64,000 nt of DNA from Vagococcus fessus (GCF_003987565.1 NZ_NGJY01000001.1:434001-498000); one strand, 5' to 3'. Positions 1-9,838 are shown, numbered from the stretch's first letter. Numbers and translations: made by a program. Notes: generated by a model from the sequence alone, not told the origin.

Positions 1-149
1 AGTATTTTATACCTTAATTTTACCCTAGTTGCACCATTCTTACAATCAGATGTTCTTTTCAAAAAACTTGTTTATATTTTAACAAAAACTAAAACTTAAC
101 ATCAAAAAACATAACCTTATTTTCAAAATAATTAAAATATGTCCGCTAA

Positions 150-179
150 TTGATATTTATTTAACAGATATGGTATACT
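150..179 (+). promoter_or_regulatory. Sigma-A type promoter of the small RNA
   Basis: A -35 TTGATA at 150-155 and a -10 TATACT at 174-179 are separated by 18 bases. Transcription would start near 186. No open reading frame with a ribosome binding site follows, and a strong terminator ends the unit at about 362. The first 140 bases of the window show nothing else I can name. Confidence 0.7.
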
Positions 180-185
180 CTTAGT

Positions 186-362
186 GAATCATCTTTGGTG
201 TTTTTCTGAGCAAGAGCAATTGATATTTCCCCAAAGTCTGATTGTTCATGCTAGAATGACTTTTTTCAAAGAATTATGTCATAGAGAGGGTTATTCCCCA
301 ATCTTTCTCTCTATGATTGATTCATCCCCTTACAGTTGGTCATAAGACCAACTGTTTTTTTT
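186..362 (+). ncRNA. Probable structured small RNA, about 175 nt
   Basis: The stretch has a good promoter upstream and an intrinsic terminator at its end, but no credible reading frame. The 5' end TGAATCA (185-191) can pair with TGATTCA (318-324). Inside are further helices: CTTTGG (193-198) with CCAAAG (231-236), and ATAGAGAG (281-288) with CTCTCTAT (307-314). Size, isolated transcription unit and end-to-end pairing are compatible with a 6S-like RNA, but I cannot confirm that family by eye; it may be an unrelated regulatory RNA. It is convergent with ftsX. Confidence 0.55.
332..362 (+). terminator. Intrinsic terminator of the small RNA
   Basis: Ten-base stem ACAGTTGGTC (332-341) / GACCAACTGT (346-355) with a 4-base loop, followed by a run of T to 362. 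Confidence 0.85.
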
Positions 363-363
363 A

Positions 364-394
364 CAAAAAAAGACCACATACATAATATGTGGTC
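364..394 (-). terminator. Intrinsic terminator of ftsEX
   Basis: Stem GACCACATA (372-380) / TATGTGGTC (386-394). Read on the minus strand it is followed by a T run (plus-strand A run at 365-371). It lies just after the ftsX stop. Confidence 0.8.
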
Positions 395-400
395 TTACTT

Positions 401-1285
401 TTATATTTTTAAGAAACGTCTCATAGATAATATAGATCCAACAGAACCAATCAATATCCCAACTACTAACATCAGTATATTAATTTGAGGAATAAGTGCA
501 TCTGGTTTGATTAATGAATAACCTGATGTTACTAAACCACGATTCACATAAAAGTATGCTTGCATATAACCTAAAGTCATAATAATAATTGGTACAATAC
601 TACCTAAGATACCAATCCAAGCACCTTCTAAAAAGAATGGCCAACGGATGAAGCTGTTTTTAGCTCCAACAAGTCGCATAATCTGGATTTCACGTTTACG
701 CGAAATAATAGTAATACGAATTGTATTTGAAATCAAGAACACTGCTATAAATAATAAGACAGCTGTTGCAATGATTCCCCACTTACGAACTGCTTTAGAT
801 ATTTTGAAAATCTTATCTGAAGATAAACCACCATAATCGGCTTTATAAACATTTTTAAGCTTGGTTGCAGCCTTTTGAACTTCTTTAGTAGCTTCCGGTG
901 TTGACGCATTTACAATAAATACATCATACAATGGGTTTTCATCTTTAGAGAATAATTTCCAGCTATTTCCCATATCTTCAACTAATTTTTCGTACTGTTC
1001 TTTTTTACTTGAGAATTTAACTTCTTTTACTTCTGGTAATTCTTTGAGTTCTTTTTCTAATTTATCAAGATCTTTCTTCTCTGTTCCAATCTCAACAAAT
1101 ACCGAAACATCAACAGTACGTTCAATATCTTTTGCTAACTTAGTTACGTTAAAGATAATTGATAAGAAAATCCCTACTAAAACTAATGTAACGGTAACCG
1201 CACTTACTGATGCTAAAGTCATCCATCCATTACGTTTTAAACTTTTTAAACTTTCGCCAATATGACGGAAAAATGTTCTAATCAT
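401..1285 (-). CDS. ftsX: Cell division ABC transporter permease FtsX
   Basis: FtsX is the membrane partner of FtsE; in Gram-positive cocci the FtsEX pair controls peptidoglycan hydrolases during division. The 294-residue product has the family layout: a cytoplasmic N-terminus (MIRTFFRHIGESLKSLKRNG), a first membrane helix around residues 24-46, an extracellular domain of about 130 residues, and three further helices, with the typical ISRKREIQIMRLVGA segment between helices two and three. I chose the ATG at 1285, because a longer frame start upstream lies inside ftsE. The start overlaps the ftsE stop by 8 bases, so the two are translationally coupled. Confidence 0.95.
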   Translation of the reverse strand: MIRTFFRHIGESLKSLKRNGWMTLASVSAVTVTLVLVGIFLSIIFNVTKLAKDIERTVDVSVFVEIGTEKKDLDKLEKELKELPEVKEVKFSSKKEQYEKLVEDMGNSWKLFSKDENPLYDVFIVNASTPEATKEVQKAATKLKNVYKADYGGLSSDKIFKISKAVRKWGIIATAVLLFIAVFLISNTIRITIISRKREIQIMRLVGAKNSFIRWPFFLEGAWIGILGSIVPIIIMTLGYMQAYFYVNRGLVTSGYSLIKPDALIPQINILMLVVGILIGSVGSILSMRRFLKI

Positions 1286-1964
1286 CGTAACCGTATTCCC
1301 CCTCACGTTGGTCGCGAATAATACGACCATTTTCAATAGCTAATACACGGTGACGAATCGTATTTACGATTGTACTATTGTGCGTTGCCATTAAAACTGT
1401 AGTTCCTTGTAAATTAATTTTTTCCAAAAGTTTCATAATTTCCCAAGAATTTTCAGGATCTAAGTTCCCTGTTGGTTCATCGGCTATTAGCACTTTTGGC
1501 GTATTCACGATAGCGCGTGCAATCGCAACACGTTGTTGCTCCCCACCAGATAGTTCACTTGGGAACATGCGCACTTTATGACGTAATCCAACTAAATCTA
1601 AAACTTCTAAGACACGTTTTTTGATTTCTCTTGGTTTTTTACCGATTACTTGCATGGCATAGGCCACATTCTCATACACTGTTTTCTTAGGTAGTAATTT
1701 ATAATCTTGGAAGACAATCCCAACATCACGTCTTAAGTATGGTACTTGTTTATCTTTAATTTGCATTAAATCATGATCACATACTGTTAAACTACCTTTT
1801 GTCGCTTTTTCCTCACGGTATAAAAGACGAATAAATGTTGATTTACCAGCCCCACTGGGCCCTACAACATAAACAAAATCGCCTTGTCCGATATTAATCG
1901 AAACATTTCTAAGGGCTGTTGTACCATTAGAATATTTTTTCGTAACATCAATCATTTCAATCAT
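1278..1964 (-). CDS. ftsE: Cell division ABC transporter ATP-binding protein FtsE
   Basis: FtsE is the ATPase of the FtsEX division complex at the inner face of the membrane. The 228-residue protein shows Walker A GPSGAGKST near residue 36, Q-loop VFQDYKLL, ABC signature LSGGEQQRVAIARA and Walker B VLIADEPTGNLD, all intact and typical of FtsE. A GGGGA ribosome binding site lies about 7 bases before the ATG. It is the first gene of the ftsEX operon, with an extended -10 promoter at 2035-2043. Confidence 0.95.
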   Translation of the reverse strand: MIEMIDVTKKYSNGTTALRNVSINIGQGDFVYVVGPSGAGKSTFIRLLYREEKATKGSLTVCDHDLMQIKDKQVPYLRRDVGIVFQDYKLLPKKTVYENVAYAMQVIGKKPREIKKRVLEVLDLVGLRHKVRMFPSELSGGEQQRVAIARAIVNTPKVLIADEPTGNLDPENSWEIMKLLEKINLQGTTVLMATHNSTIVNTIRHRVLAIENGRIIRDQREGEYGYDD

Positions 1965-2034
1965 TTACATTCCCCTATCTTACAATAGTTGTTTTTTGAA
2001 AAATAACTAGTTTTATCTTTTTAAGACTGTCACC

Positions 2035-2043
2035 ATTATAGCA
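2035..2043 (-). promoter_or_regulatory. Extended -10 promoter for ftsEX
   Basis: On the minus strand the bases read TGC-TATAAT (TATAAT at 2040-2035), a consensus extended -10 element about 70 bases upstream of ftsE. No good -35 box is visible, which an extended -10 can compensate. Confidence 0.55.
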
Positions 2044-2102
2044 CTTGAATATTGTAATTCATCTTACTTTTAATTACAAGTTTATTTCAAATATATCACA
2101 CC

Positions 2103-3201
2103 TTATAAACTCAATCGTAAGAAAGCGTCTATAAAGTTGTCTAAATCTCCGTCCATAACAGACTGAGTATTACCAACTTCATAATTAGTTCTATGATCTT
2201 TAACCATAGAATATGGGTGGAAAACATAAGATCTGATTTGTGATCCCCAACCAATTTCCATTTGCTCCCCTTTAATAGCGGCTGCTTCTTTTTCTTGTTT
2301 TTCAAGTTCTAATTGATGGAGCTTAACTTTCAACATGCCTAACGCCTGCTCTCTATTCTTCAATTGAGAACGTTGGGCCTGACTCGAAACAACAAAACCT
2401 GTAGGAATATGAGTCAATCGAACAGCAGAATCAGTTTTATTAACATGCTGCCCCCCTGCACCGCTTGCCCTAAAAGTATCCATCTTAATATCATCAGGAT
2501 TAATCTCTATCTCTATTTCATTATTAAGTTCTGGCATGACATCTACCGAACAAAAAGAAGTATGTCTTCTACTTTGAGAATCAAACGGTGAAATTCTCAC
2601 TAAACGGTGAACTCCTTTTTCAGCTTTTAGATACCCATACGCATTTAAACCTTTGATTAATAATGTGACACTTTTTATCCCGGCATCATCCCCTGCTTGG
2701 TAATCGATATAATCTACCTTAAAGTCGTGAGCATTTGCCCATCTTGTATACATACGTAGTAGCATATCTCCCCAATCTTGCGATTCAGTTCCTCCTGCCC
2801 CTGGATGTAATTCAAGAATAGCATTATGACTATCATAAGGACCATTTAAAAGTTGGGTTAATTCATACTGAGATAGCTGGTTTAAAAACAAGTTAAGTCT
2901 GTTGATCATCTCTTTTTCAAGATCTACATCATCTTCCTCACCAAGCATTTCAAGAAATACCATCAACTCATCATACTCTTCTTCTAACTTCTTGTATAAT
3001 TCATACTTAGCTTTTAAAGCATTGCTCTCATCAATCACTTTTTGAGCAGAATTATTATCATCCCAAAAACCTGGTTCGGACATTTTATTATCTAAAACAG
3101 CAAGAGTCTGTTCTAACTCATCTAAGTCAAAGGGACCTCCCAAATTCAAGCAGTTTACTTTGAGCAGATTCTAGTTCTTTTCTTATTTCACTAATTTCCA
3201 C
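2103..3201 (-). CDS. prfB: Peptide chain release factor 2 (programmed +1 frameshift)
   Basis: RF2 releases the finished peptide at UGA and UAA codons. The gene is in two frames: a GTG start at 3201 behind AAAGGAG opens 24 codons ending at an in-frame TGA (3129-3127); a +1 shift at CTTTGAC (3132-3126) then joins the main frame. The shift site has its internal Shine-Dalgarno AGG (3138-3136) three bases before CTT, as in other bacteria. The joined product is 365 residues and contains the catalytic GGQ ([19 protein letters not shown]). The frameshift autoregulates RF2: low RF2 favours the shift. It lies downstream of secA behind a terminator-like hairpin. Confidence 0.96.
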
Positions 3202-3215
3202 GCTGTCATCTCCTT

Positions 3216-3253
3216 TAAAAAAAAGCAATGCGGCTTGGATTATCCAAACCGCA
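3216..3253 (-). terminator. Intrinsic terminator between secA and prfB
   Basis: On the minus strand a 12-base near-perfect stem (plus-strand arms TGCGGCTTGGAT at 3229-3240 and ATCCAAACCGCA at 3242-3253) is followed by a T run, which passes directly into the AAAGGAG ribosome binding site of prfB. It probably attenuates rather than separates secA and prfB expression. Confidence 0.75.
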
Positions 3254-3261
3254 CTGTCATA

Positions 3262-5790
3262 TTACATCTCTTTACCGTGACAGTTCTTGAATTTCTTGCC
3301 ACTACCACATGGACATAGGTCATTACGTCCTACATTTTCAACTTGGCGAGGTTTTTTGCGAGAATCTGAATCTACTCGACCTTCATCCAATGAAGGTTTA
3401 ACAGGCTCAGCTTGCGCTACTTGCTCACGTTGAACATTTTGTCTAATTTCTGATTTCATGAACAAACGAGTAACATCATACTCAATTGAACCAACCATTT
3501 CATTAAACATTCTATACCCTTCTTGTTGGTATTCAACAAGCGGATTATTTTGGCCATATGCACGTAAACCAATAGACTCACGTAATTGATCCATAGCATC
3601 AATATGGTCTGTCCACTTCATATCTACTACACGTAAAATAACAACTTTTTGGAATTCAAGCAATTGTTCTTCACTTTGTAATTGATCAGCTTTTGTTTCA
3701 AATACTTCTTTAGCTTTAGAAACTAGGTAATCTGACATTTCCTCTGGTGTCTTATCTTCAATATCAGCTAATGTAATATCATCTTCATGAATTAAGCATG
3801 CACCCGCAAAATCAACAATACCTTGTAAGTTCCAATCTTTTTTCTCAGGGGCTGTTGTATGATCTACAACAACTTGCTTAATCGTACGTTCAACCATTCC
3901 CATAACCACTGGTGTTAATGATTCATCTGACATGATAACTTCATTACGTTGCGCATAAATGATTTCACGTTGCTCACGCATAACATCATCATACTGTAAG
4001 ACGTTTTTACGTGTATCGTAGTTATTACCTTCAACACGTTTTTGAGCTGCTTCGACTTGTTTAGATAGCATTTTACTTTGAATAACTGCATCTTCTTCAG
4101 CGATTTTGAAACGGTCTAACATCGCTTTAACTTTGTCTGAACCGAAACGTTTCATTAAGTCATCTTCAAGAGATAGGTAGAATTGTGTCACACCTGGATC
4201 TCCTTGACGACCAGCACGTCCACGTAACTGATTATCAATACGACGAGATTCATGACGCTCAGTACCAATAACTGCTAAACCACCTAATTCTTTAACACCT
4301 AAGCCTAACTTGATATCTGTACCACGACCAGCCATATTTGTTGCGATTGTTACTGCGCCTTTTTGACCAGCATTTAAAATAATTTCAGCTTCTTTAAAGT
4401 GATTTTTCGCATTTAATACTTCATGCGGAACGCCTTCTTTATTTAATAAGTCAGAAATTAATTCTGATGTTTCAACAGCAACCGTACCAACAAGTACAGG
4501 CTGTCCAGCTGCATGACGTTCTTTAATATCTTGAACCACTGCTTTAAATTTGCTACTTAAAGTTGGGTATAATAAATCAGATCTATCATCACGAGCAATC
4601 GGACGGTTTGTAGGAATTTGGAATACTTCCATGTTATAAATCTCACGGAATTCTTCTTCTTCTGTTTTAGCTGTACCAGTCATACCTGATAATTTTTTAT
4701 ACATTCTAAAGAAGTTTTGGTAAGTAACGTTAGCCATTGTTTTTGTTTCATCTTCAATTTCAACGCCTTCTTTAGACTCGATGGCTTGATGTAGGCCATC
4801 AGAATAACGACGGCCATCCATAATACGACCAGTAAATTGGTCAACAATCATGACTTTCCCATCTTGAACAACGTAATCAATGTCTAACAACATAATATAG
4901 TTTGCGCGTAATGAGTTATCTAGATAATGTGTTAATGCTGTATTTTCAATGTCATATAAGTTTTCAACACCGAAATTTTCTTCAGCTTTTGAGATACCTT
5001 CTTCAGTGAAAGCAATTGTTTTAGATTGAACATCAATTTTATAATCCACTTCATTTTCTAAACGTTTCACAAAATTGTCAGCTCTAGAATATAACGCAGT
5101 AGATTTCTCTGCTCCACCAGAAATAATAAGAGGTGTACGTGCTTCATCGATTAAGATCGAATCCACTTCATCGACGATTGCGTGGTTTAATGGACGTTGT
5201 ACCATATCTTCACGGTAAACAACCATATTATCACGTAGATAATCAAATCCCAGCTCACTATTTGTACTATATGTGATATCACAAGCATAAGCTAAGCGTT
5301 TTTCTTCAGATGATTTTTCATTTAAGTTAAGTCCTACTGTAAGACCTAAGAAATTATATAATTCACCCATTTCGCTAGCATCACGAGTTGATAAGTACTC
5401 ATTGACGGTAACTACGTGTACCCCTTCACCTGATAAAGCATTTAAATATACAGGCATTGTCGCTGTTAACGTTTTACCTTCACCCGTTTTCATTTCTGGG
5501 ATATTCCCTTCATGAAGTACGATACCACCCATAACCTGAACTTTATACGGATGTAAACCTAATACACGCTTAGCTCCTTCACGAACTACAGCAAATGCTT
5601 CTGGTAGTAAGTCATCTAATGTTTCACCTTTTTGAAGACGTCCTTTAAATTCCTCTGTTTTACCTTTTAATTCATCATCGCTTAATTTTGACATTGCTTC
5701 GTCATGTGTAAAGACTTTATCTGCAAGCTTTTCTAAGCGTTTAATTTCTTTTTTGTCACTTTCAATTATCTTTTTAAGAAAATTAGCCAT
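3262..5790 (-). CDS. secA: Protein translocase ATPase SecA
   Basis: SecA is the ATPase that drives secreted proteins through SecYEG. The 842-residue length is normal for Firmicutes. Visible landmarks are Walker A in MKTGEGKT near residue 103, the [15 protein letters not shown] segment near 207, the helicase motifs [13 protein letters not shown] and [13 protein letters not shown], and a C-terminal zinc-binding SEC-C tail [14 protein letters not shown]. The residues 790-820 linker is variable. The start at 5790 follows GAAAGGAACG. A promoter sits at 5889-5917. It is the housekeeping SecA; no accessory SecA2 markers are nearby. Confidence 0.98.
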   Translation of the reverse strand: MANFLKKIIESDKKEIKRLEKLADKVFTHDEAMSKLSDDELKGKTEEFKGRLQKGETLDDLLPEAFAVVREGAKRVLGLHPYKVQVMGGIVLHEGNIPEMKTGEGKTLTATMPVYLNALSGEGVHVVTVNEYLSTRDASEMGELYNFLGLTVGLNLNEKSSEEKRLAYACDITYSTNSELGFDYLRDNMVVYREDMVQRPLNHAIVDEVDSILIDEARTPLIISGGAEKSTALYSRADNFVKRLENEVDYKIDVQSKTIAFTEEGISKAEENFGVENLYDIENTALTHYLDNSLRANYIMLLDIDYVVQDGKVMIVDQFTGRIMDGRRYSDGLHQAIESKEGVEIEDETKTMANVTYQNFFRMYKKLSGMTGTAKTEEEEFREIYNMEVFQIPTNRPIARDDRSDLLYPTLSSKFKAVVQDIKERHAAGQPVLVGTVAVETSELISDLLNKEGVPHEVLNAKNHFKEAEIILNAGQKGAVTIATNMAGRGTDIKLGLGVKELGGLAVIGTERHESRRIDNQLRGRAGRQGDPGVTQFYLSLEDDLMKRFGSDKVKAMLDRFKIAEEDAVIQSKMLSKQVEAAQKRVEGNNYDTRKNVLQYDDVMREQREIIYAQRNEVIMSDESLTPVVMGMVERTIKQVVVDHTTAPEKKDWNLQGIVDFAGACLIHEDDITLADIEDKTPEEMSDYLVSKAKEVFETKADQLQSEEQLLEFQKVVILRVVDMKWTDHIDAMDQLRESIGLRAYGQNNPLVEYQQEGYRMFNEMVGSIEYDVTRLFMKSEIRQNVQREQVAQAEPVKPSLDEGRVDSDSRKKPRQVENVGRNDLCPCGSGKKFKNCHGKEM

Positions 5791-5888
5791 TCTGTCGTTC
5801 CTTTCATAATAAAAGAATCAATACGATTCTATCTGTTCTTATTTTTTAGTTTATAAGCAATTTAATAATTTATCAATCCATCTCTATT

Positions 5889-5917
5889 ATTTTAGCATTT
5901 TTGGGATGAAATTGAAA
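5889..5917 (-). promoter_or_regulatory. Promoter of secA
   Basis: Minus-strand -35 TTTCAA (5917-5912), 17-base spacer, -10 TAAAAT (5894-5889) preceded by TGC, an extended -10. It is about 100 bases upstream of the secA start. Confidence 0.55.
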
Positions 5918-6042
5918 TAGTTTTACTCTAATACAATACCACATTGTGCAATTAGTTTTAATTAAATATTTATATTTTTTTAAATAAATGTATAATTAAA
6001 TTATCAAAAAAAAAAAAATACGAAAAATCAGGTGCTATATAC

Positions 6043-6873
6043 ATGAAGAATTCAACTAAACCACTAGTGTTACTCTTTCTAATTCTTGTATTAGGTGGAA
6101 CCATTTATTTTGCGCTAAAAACTAGAGAACCTCACGTTTCTCACCCTAGACCCCACATATTAAACGATACTACCCCCGTTATTTTTATACACGGTAGTGG
6201 TGGTAACGAAACCAACATGATTCCTTTTGCGAAACAGTTAAATAAGAAAATAACCCAAGATGATATTTTAAAAATAAAAGTAAAAAAAGATGGAACACTT
6301 GAGTATCTATCCGAACTAGGCCAAAATCCTCAATATCCGAGTGTATTTATTGGCTATGAAGAGCCGGAAGCTCCTATTCAAAGTTGGGCAGCTGGTTTAG
6401 CAGCAGTGGTCGATTCGCTCGATAGCATTTACCATTTCAAATCATATAAACTCGTCGGTTTCTCTAATGGTGGCCTAGCAGGAGCCTATTACATCGAGTC
6501 CTCACTGTCAGAAAAATATAAAAAAGACATAACACACCTTGCTTTACTTGGTTCACCATTCAATGATCTTGATCCTATAACTGATGAAACCCTAGTCAAT
6601 CTTACATCAGAAAATTCTTACTTCAAACAATTTTCTGATGTAAAAGACGGGGTCCCTAAAACATTAAAAGTTTTATCTATCGCTGGTGATAATCAACAAG
6701 GAACATTATCAGATGGTACGGTCCCCATAAGTAGCGCTTATGGATCACGCATCATTTTTAAAGGAGCCGTTGGCCTTTATCAAGAAAAAACAATTAGTGC
6801 CTCACATGGTGAACTCATATCACCAGAAAATAGCCCTCTTATCACGGAGGTCGCAAATTTTCTAGAAAAATAA
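6043..6873 (+). CDS. Membrane-anchored alpha/beta hydrolase (DUF915-like)
   Basis: This 276-residue protein starts with a hydrophobic anchor (residues 7-24, LVLLFLILVLGGTIYFAL) and then has a serine hydrolase fold: the oxyanion strand VIFIHGSGG near residue 46 and the nucleophile elbow GFSNGG near residue 140. A late SDGTVPISSAYG segment carries the probable acid, and SHGEL the probable catalytic histidine. These features match the DUF915-type secreted or membrane-bound hydrolases of lactic acid bacteria; the substrate is unknown. It is inserted on the plus strand between hpf and secA. A TATAAT at 5991-5996 is a possible -10 box. It ends in a bidirectional terminator. Confidence 0.85.
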   Translation: MKNSTKPLVLLFLILVLGGTIYFALKTREPHVSHPRPHILNDTTPVIFIHGSGGNETNMIPFAKQLNKKITQDDILKIKVKKDGTLEYLSELGQNPQYPSVFIGYEEPEAPIQSWAAGLAAVVDSLDSIYHFKSYKLVGFSNGGLAGAYYIESSLSEKYKKDITHLALLGSPFNDLDPITDETLVNLTSENSYFKQFSDVKDGVPKTLKVLSIAGDNQQGTLSDGTVPISSAYGSRIIFKGAVGLYQEKTISASHGELISPENSPLITEVANFLEK

Positions 6874-6874
6874 A

Positions 6875-6900
6875 AAACCTTGACAATAGCCAAGGTTTTT
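6875..6900. terminator. Bidirectional terminator between the hydrolase gene and hpf
   Basis: Arms AAAACCTTG (about 6875-6882) and CAAGGTTTT (6891-6899) with A and T runs on both sides; serves the plus-strand hydrolase and minus-strand hpf. Confidence 0.85.
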
Positions 6901-6905
6901 TTATT

Positions 6906-7472
6906 TTAATTCGTTTCAATTAATCCATACTTACCATCTTTACGTTTGTAAACAATGCTTGTTCCATTCGTTTCTGAATCTTCAAAGATAAAGAAATTAT
7001 GACCAAGCATATTCATTTGCAGAACCGCCTCTTCACTATCCATTGGTTTAAGCGATAAACGTTTTGTTCTTACAATCTCTAATTCTGGTTCTTTCTCTTC
7101 TTCTTTTCCATCGCCTTGGCTATTTAGGAACACAGCTGCCATTTGAGTATCAATATTACCTTCTCTTTGTTTGCGATTAATACGTGTTTTAAATTTTCTG
7201 ATTTGTCTTTCTAATTTATCAACTACAAGATCAATACTTGCATATAAATCATGTGATGTTTCTTCCGCTCTTAATACTATATATGGTAAAGGAATCGTAA
7301 CCTCCACTTTTGCATTTTTATCTGAGTAAACTTTTAAATTCACATGAGCTGTTGCATCAGTCGTTTTTTCTTTATCGAAATAGCGTTCTAATTTAGATAC
7401 TTTTTTCTCAACGTAATCTCTAATAGCATCTGTTACCTCGATATTTTCTCCACGAATATTGAATTTTAGCAT
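6906..7472 (-). CDS. hpf: Ribosome hibernation promoting factor, long form
   Basis: Long HPF binds 30S subunits in stationary phase and pairs 70S ribosomes into inactive 100S dimers. The 188-residue product has the N-terminal HPF/RaiA domain (MLKFNIRGENIEVTDAIRDY, then RAEETSHDLYASIDLVVDKLERQIRK) and the C-terminal dimerisation domain (residues about 130-188, containing EAVLQMNMLGHNFFIF and YKRKDGKYGLIE). I chose the ATG at 7472 because GAGGGG sits 8 bases before it; the upstream in-frame ATG would have no site. It has its own promoter at 7544-7572. The position beside comFA/comFC and secA is conserved in lactic acid bacteria. Confidence 0.95.
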   Translation of the reverse strand: MLKFNIRGENIEVTDAIRDYVEKKVSKLERYFDKEKTTDATAHVNLKVYSDKNAKVEVTIPLPYIVLRAEETSHDLYASIDLVVDKLERQIRKFKTRINRKQREGNIDTQMAAVFLNSQGDGKEEEKEPELEIVRTKRLSLKPMDSEEAVLQMNMLGHNFFIFEDSETNGTSIVYKRKDGKYGLIETN

Positions 7473-7543
7473 AACAATTACCCCTCTCATTTACCATTTA
7501 TAAGAAGTAGTCTTTTTTAGTTGCTTAACTTCTTCTTGTCTTT

Positions 7544-7572
7544 ATTATAACTAATTAAAAATTAAATTTCAA
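7544..7572 (-). promoter_or_regulatory. Promoter of hpf
   Basis: Minus-strand -35 TTGAAA (7572-7567), 17-base spacer and -10 TATAAT (7549-7544), giving a leader of about 65 bases. The leader can fold through AAGAAGT/ACTTCTT arms. Confidence 0.7.
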
Positions 7573-7679
7573 TTAATAACCTCTTCCTTTCTACTGATTA
7601 TTTTCAGCATCCATCTCGAAAGATAGCGCTACCAACGTATACAAGATACTATTCAATCTAAAATTAAATTTTAGTTAAA

Positions 7680-8369
7680 TTACCGAGCTAAAGAAACAGT
7701 CCTAATCTCGGAAACACCTACTCCCTTTAACAAAGAACAGGCATGCCTTAGCGTTCGTCCTGTCGTATACACATCATCTACAACCACTATTTTAGCAGTT
7801 TTAAAATCTATTTCACTATTCGAATATAATGCGAACGTCTGAGGGGTCCGGAGCCTTTCGTATCTACCTTTTTCACTTTGCGCTCCATAAACTGTCTCGC
7901 ATTTAGTAAATAATGGAATAACCTTAACCCCAGCTTGATTTAGCAACTCATCTACTTGATTAAATCCTCTTTCCTGTAAACGCTGGTCCCCCAACGGTAT
8001 GGTTGTAATAATCCATCCGCGATACCTATCTAGCAGTTGTTTTAAATCAGAACGGAAACAACTTGCTAACCGCATATCTCCACTAAATTTGTACTGTTTA
8101 AACCACTCTTGCATGGCTTTATTATATGAGAACAAAGCCTCATGTTGAATTCGACCTAGATTATCAAGCCTATCCCAAGTCAAACAATCCTGACAAATCC
8201 CCCCTACATTAGGCTTTGAACAATTTGGACAACTTATATTTTTATCAATTCGTTCGAATTCTCTTTTACACGTTAGGCATATCACTTCTGGCATTAACGC
8301 TTTAAATAAAAATAAATCTACTAGTGATAATCTAGCAGCCAACTGTCTTTCGCAAATCATACATTTCAT
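7680..8369 (-). CDS. comFC: Competence protein ComFC, phosphoribosyltransferase-like
   Basis: ComFC is a cytoplasmic protein needed for DNA uptake during competence; it interacts with the ComFA translocase. The 229-residue protein has an N-terminal zinc-binding region with paired cysteines (CMIC, CLTC, CPNC, CQDC) and a C-terminal PRTase motif VVVDDVYTTGRTL near residue 196. Its ATG overlaps the comFA stop by 4 bases (ATGA), showing coupling. Intact length argues it is functional. I saw no canonical competence box in front of the operon. Confidence 0.93.
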   Translation of the reverse strand: MKCMICERQLAARLSLVDLFLFKALMPEVICLTCKREFERIDKNISCPNCSKPNVGGICQDCLTWDRLDNLGRIQHEALFSYNKAMQEWFKQYKFSGDMRLASCFRSDLKQLLDRYRGWIITTIPLGDQRLQERGFNQVDELLNQAGVKVIPLFTKCETVYGAQSEKGRYERLRTPQTFALYSNSEIDFKTAKIVVVDDVYTTGRTLRHACSLLKGVGVSEIRTVSLAR

Positions 8370-9721
8370 TGCACGTTCTCACCTTCATCTCGTTTAGCTA
8401 ACTTATTCATTTTTTTTATTTCTTTTTTTGCCTGACTCATTGCGCGACTCTTACCTTCATATAAAAAATAAACATCCCCGAAAGGATCAAGGCCACTCCG
8501 GCCCGCTCTACCAGCGATTTGAATCAGACTATGGGCGTTAAAAACGGCATGATCCGCTCCAACAACAATGACGTCTACACACGGAAAGGTAACACCCCGT
8601 TCTAAAATAGTCGTTGTAAAAAACCATCTATATTTTTCTTCTCTCATTTTTTGCACATTTAAAATTCTCTCTTCATCCGAAGCATAAGAAAACCCCTGCC
8701 TTACACCGGGAAATATTTTTTGTGTTAGATTAACTAATTTCTTTAACATCACAACACTTGGACAAAAAATTAAAACCTGCCGTTTTTTCTTTTCTTTTTG
8801 TAAAAGCAACTCTTTTAAACCTCTATCTAATTTTCCATGCTCGAGCTTGTATTGCCACCTCCTGACAACTTTGAATTGTGGAACAGGTAAGATATACCCG
8901 TGATAACGCTTAGCTAAGGTTATCGCTTCAAGTTCTCCTTTCCTTACTTTCGAGAGCAGTGGTTTAGGTGGGGTGGCACTAAGATAAATAAATGACCCCT
9001 TTTTCTTTAAAGCATTATTACTAGCATATTCTAATTCCCTATTATTTAAATAAGGAAAAGCATCTACTTCATCGATAATCAATACATCAAACGCTCTATA
9101 AAAACGAAAAAGCTGATGGCACGTCAATACGACTAATTGACTATAAAAATAAGGTTCATCTTGTTTGCCATACAATAGGGACACTTCAATAGCAGAAAAA
9201 GCCGCTTTCATTCTGGGGTATAATTCAATACAAACATCTACTCTCGGTGAAGCAATACCCACTCTATAACCCTTTGATAAAGCTAACTCTATTCCTTTAA
9301 AAAGCATCTCTGTTTTCCCCGCTCCTGTCACTGCATGAATTAAAATTGAAGACTTATCTTCTATCACCTTTACAATCCGCTCAGATACTATTGTCTGATC
9401 TTTCGAAAGCGTTCCGTCCCAAGTCATCGCTTCTTTTATTATCGGATGAAAGATACTCTCACTATTAGCTCCATAAAAAAACTCCTTATTCGTGACCCTT
9501 CCTAACATAATACAAGCAGGACAATATTTAATTGGGTCATCTGTAAAAGGTAAATCGACCAGCTCCGTGTTGCCACATCTTAAACATGTCCAAATCCCAC
9601 GTTCAAGACTCATGGTTTTTGAAATAGTTATCCCCCTCTCTCCCTCCAGTTGCTCTTTAGTGTAGGGTAATTCATCTAAAAGCAACCGTCTGCCTATTAA
9701 CAAAGCCTTATCTATCTCCAT
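8366..9721 (-). CDS. comFA: Competence DNA translocase ComFA (DEAD-box helicase-like)
   Basis: ComFA is the ATP-driven motor that helps pull transforming single-stranded DNA through the membrane channel. The 451-residue protein shows an N-terminal four-cysteine zinc finger (CLRCGNTE...YCPAC, residues 45-70), Walker A HAVTGAGKTEM near residue 133, the DEVD box LIIDEVDAF, SATPP, and the helicase motif VI region QIAGRAGRSG. All are intact. AGGAGGTG lies before the ATG. It heads a comFA-comFC pair. Confidence 0.93.
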   Translation of the reverse strand: MEIDKALLIGRRLLLDELPYTKEQLEGERGITISKTMSLERGIWTCLRCGNTELVDLPFTDDPIKYCPACIMLGRVTNKEFFYGANSESIFHPIIKEAMTWDGTLSKDQTIVSERIVKVIEDKSSILIHAVTGAGKTEMLFKGIELALSKGYRVGIASPRVDVCIELYPRMKAAFSAIEVSLLYGKQDEPYFYSQLVVLTCHQLFRFYRAFDVLIIDEVDAFPYLNNRELEYASNNALKKKGSFIYLSATPPKPLLSKVRKGELEAITLAKRYHGYILPVPQFKVVRRWQYKLEHGKLDRGLKELLLQKEKKKRQVLIFCPSVVMLKKLVNLTQKIFPGVRQGFSYASDEERILNVQKMREEKYRWFFTTTILERGVTFPCVDVIVVGADHAVFNAHSLIQIAGRAGRSGLDPFGDVYFLYEGKSRAMSQAKKEIKKMNKLAKRDEGENVQ

Positions 9722-9838
9722 ATAACACCTCCTAAAAATAGATACGTTTTTTTTACGAAATATTAGCAGTTTATTGTACTTTGTTTTATAATTAAGAAGA
9801 CTTTACAATTATGTTAAAGAATCGAAAGGATGATTCTC

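Noticed and set aside
9750-9765. TTTTTACGAAATA resembling a streptococcal competence (ComX) box upstream of comFA
   Set aside because: It is on the plus strand, pointing away from comFA, and has one extra base compared with the consensus.
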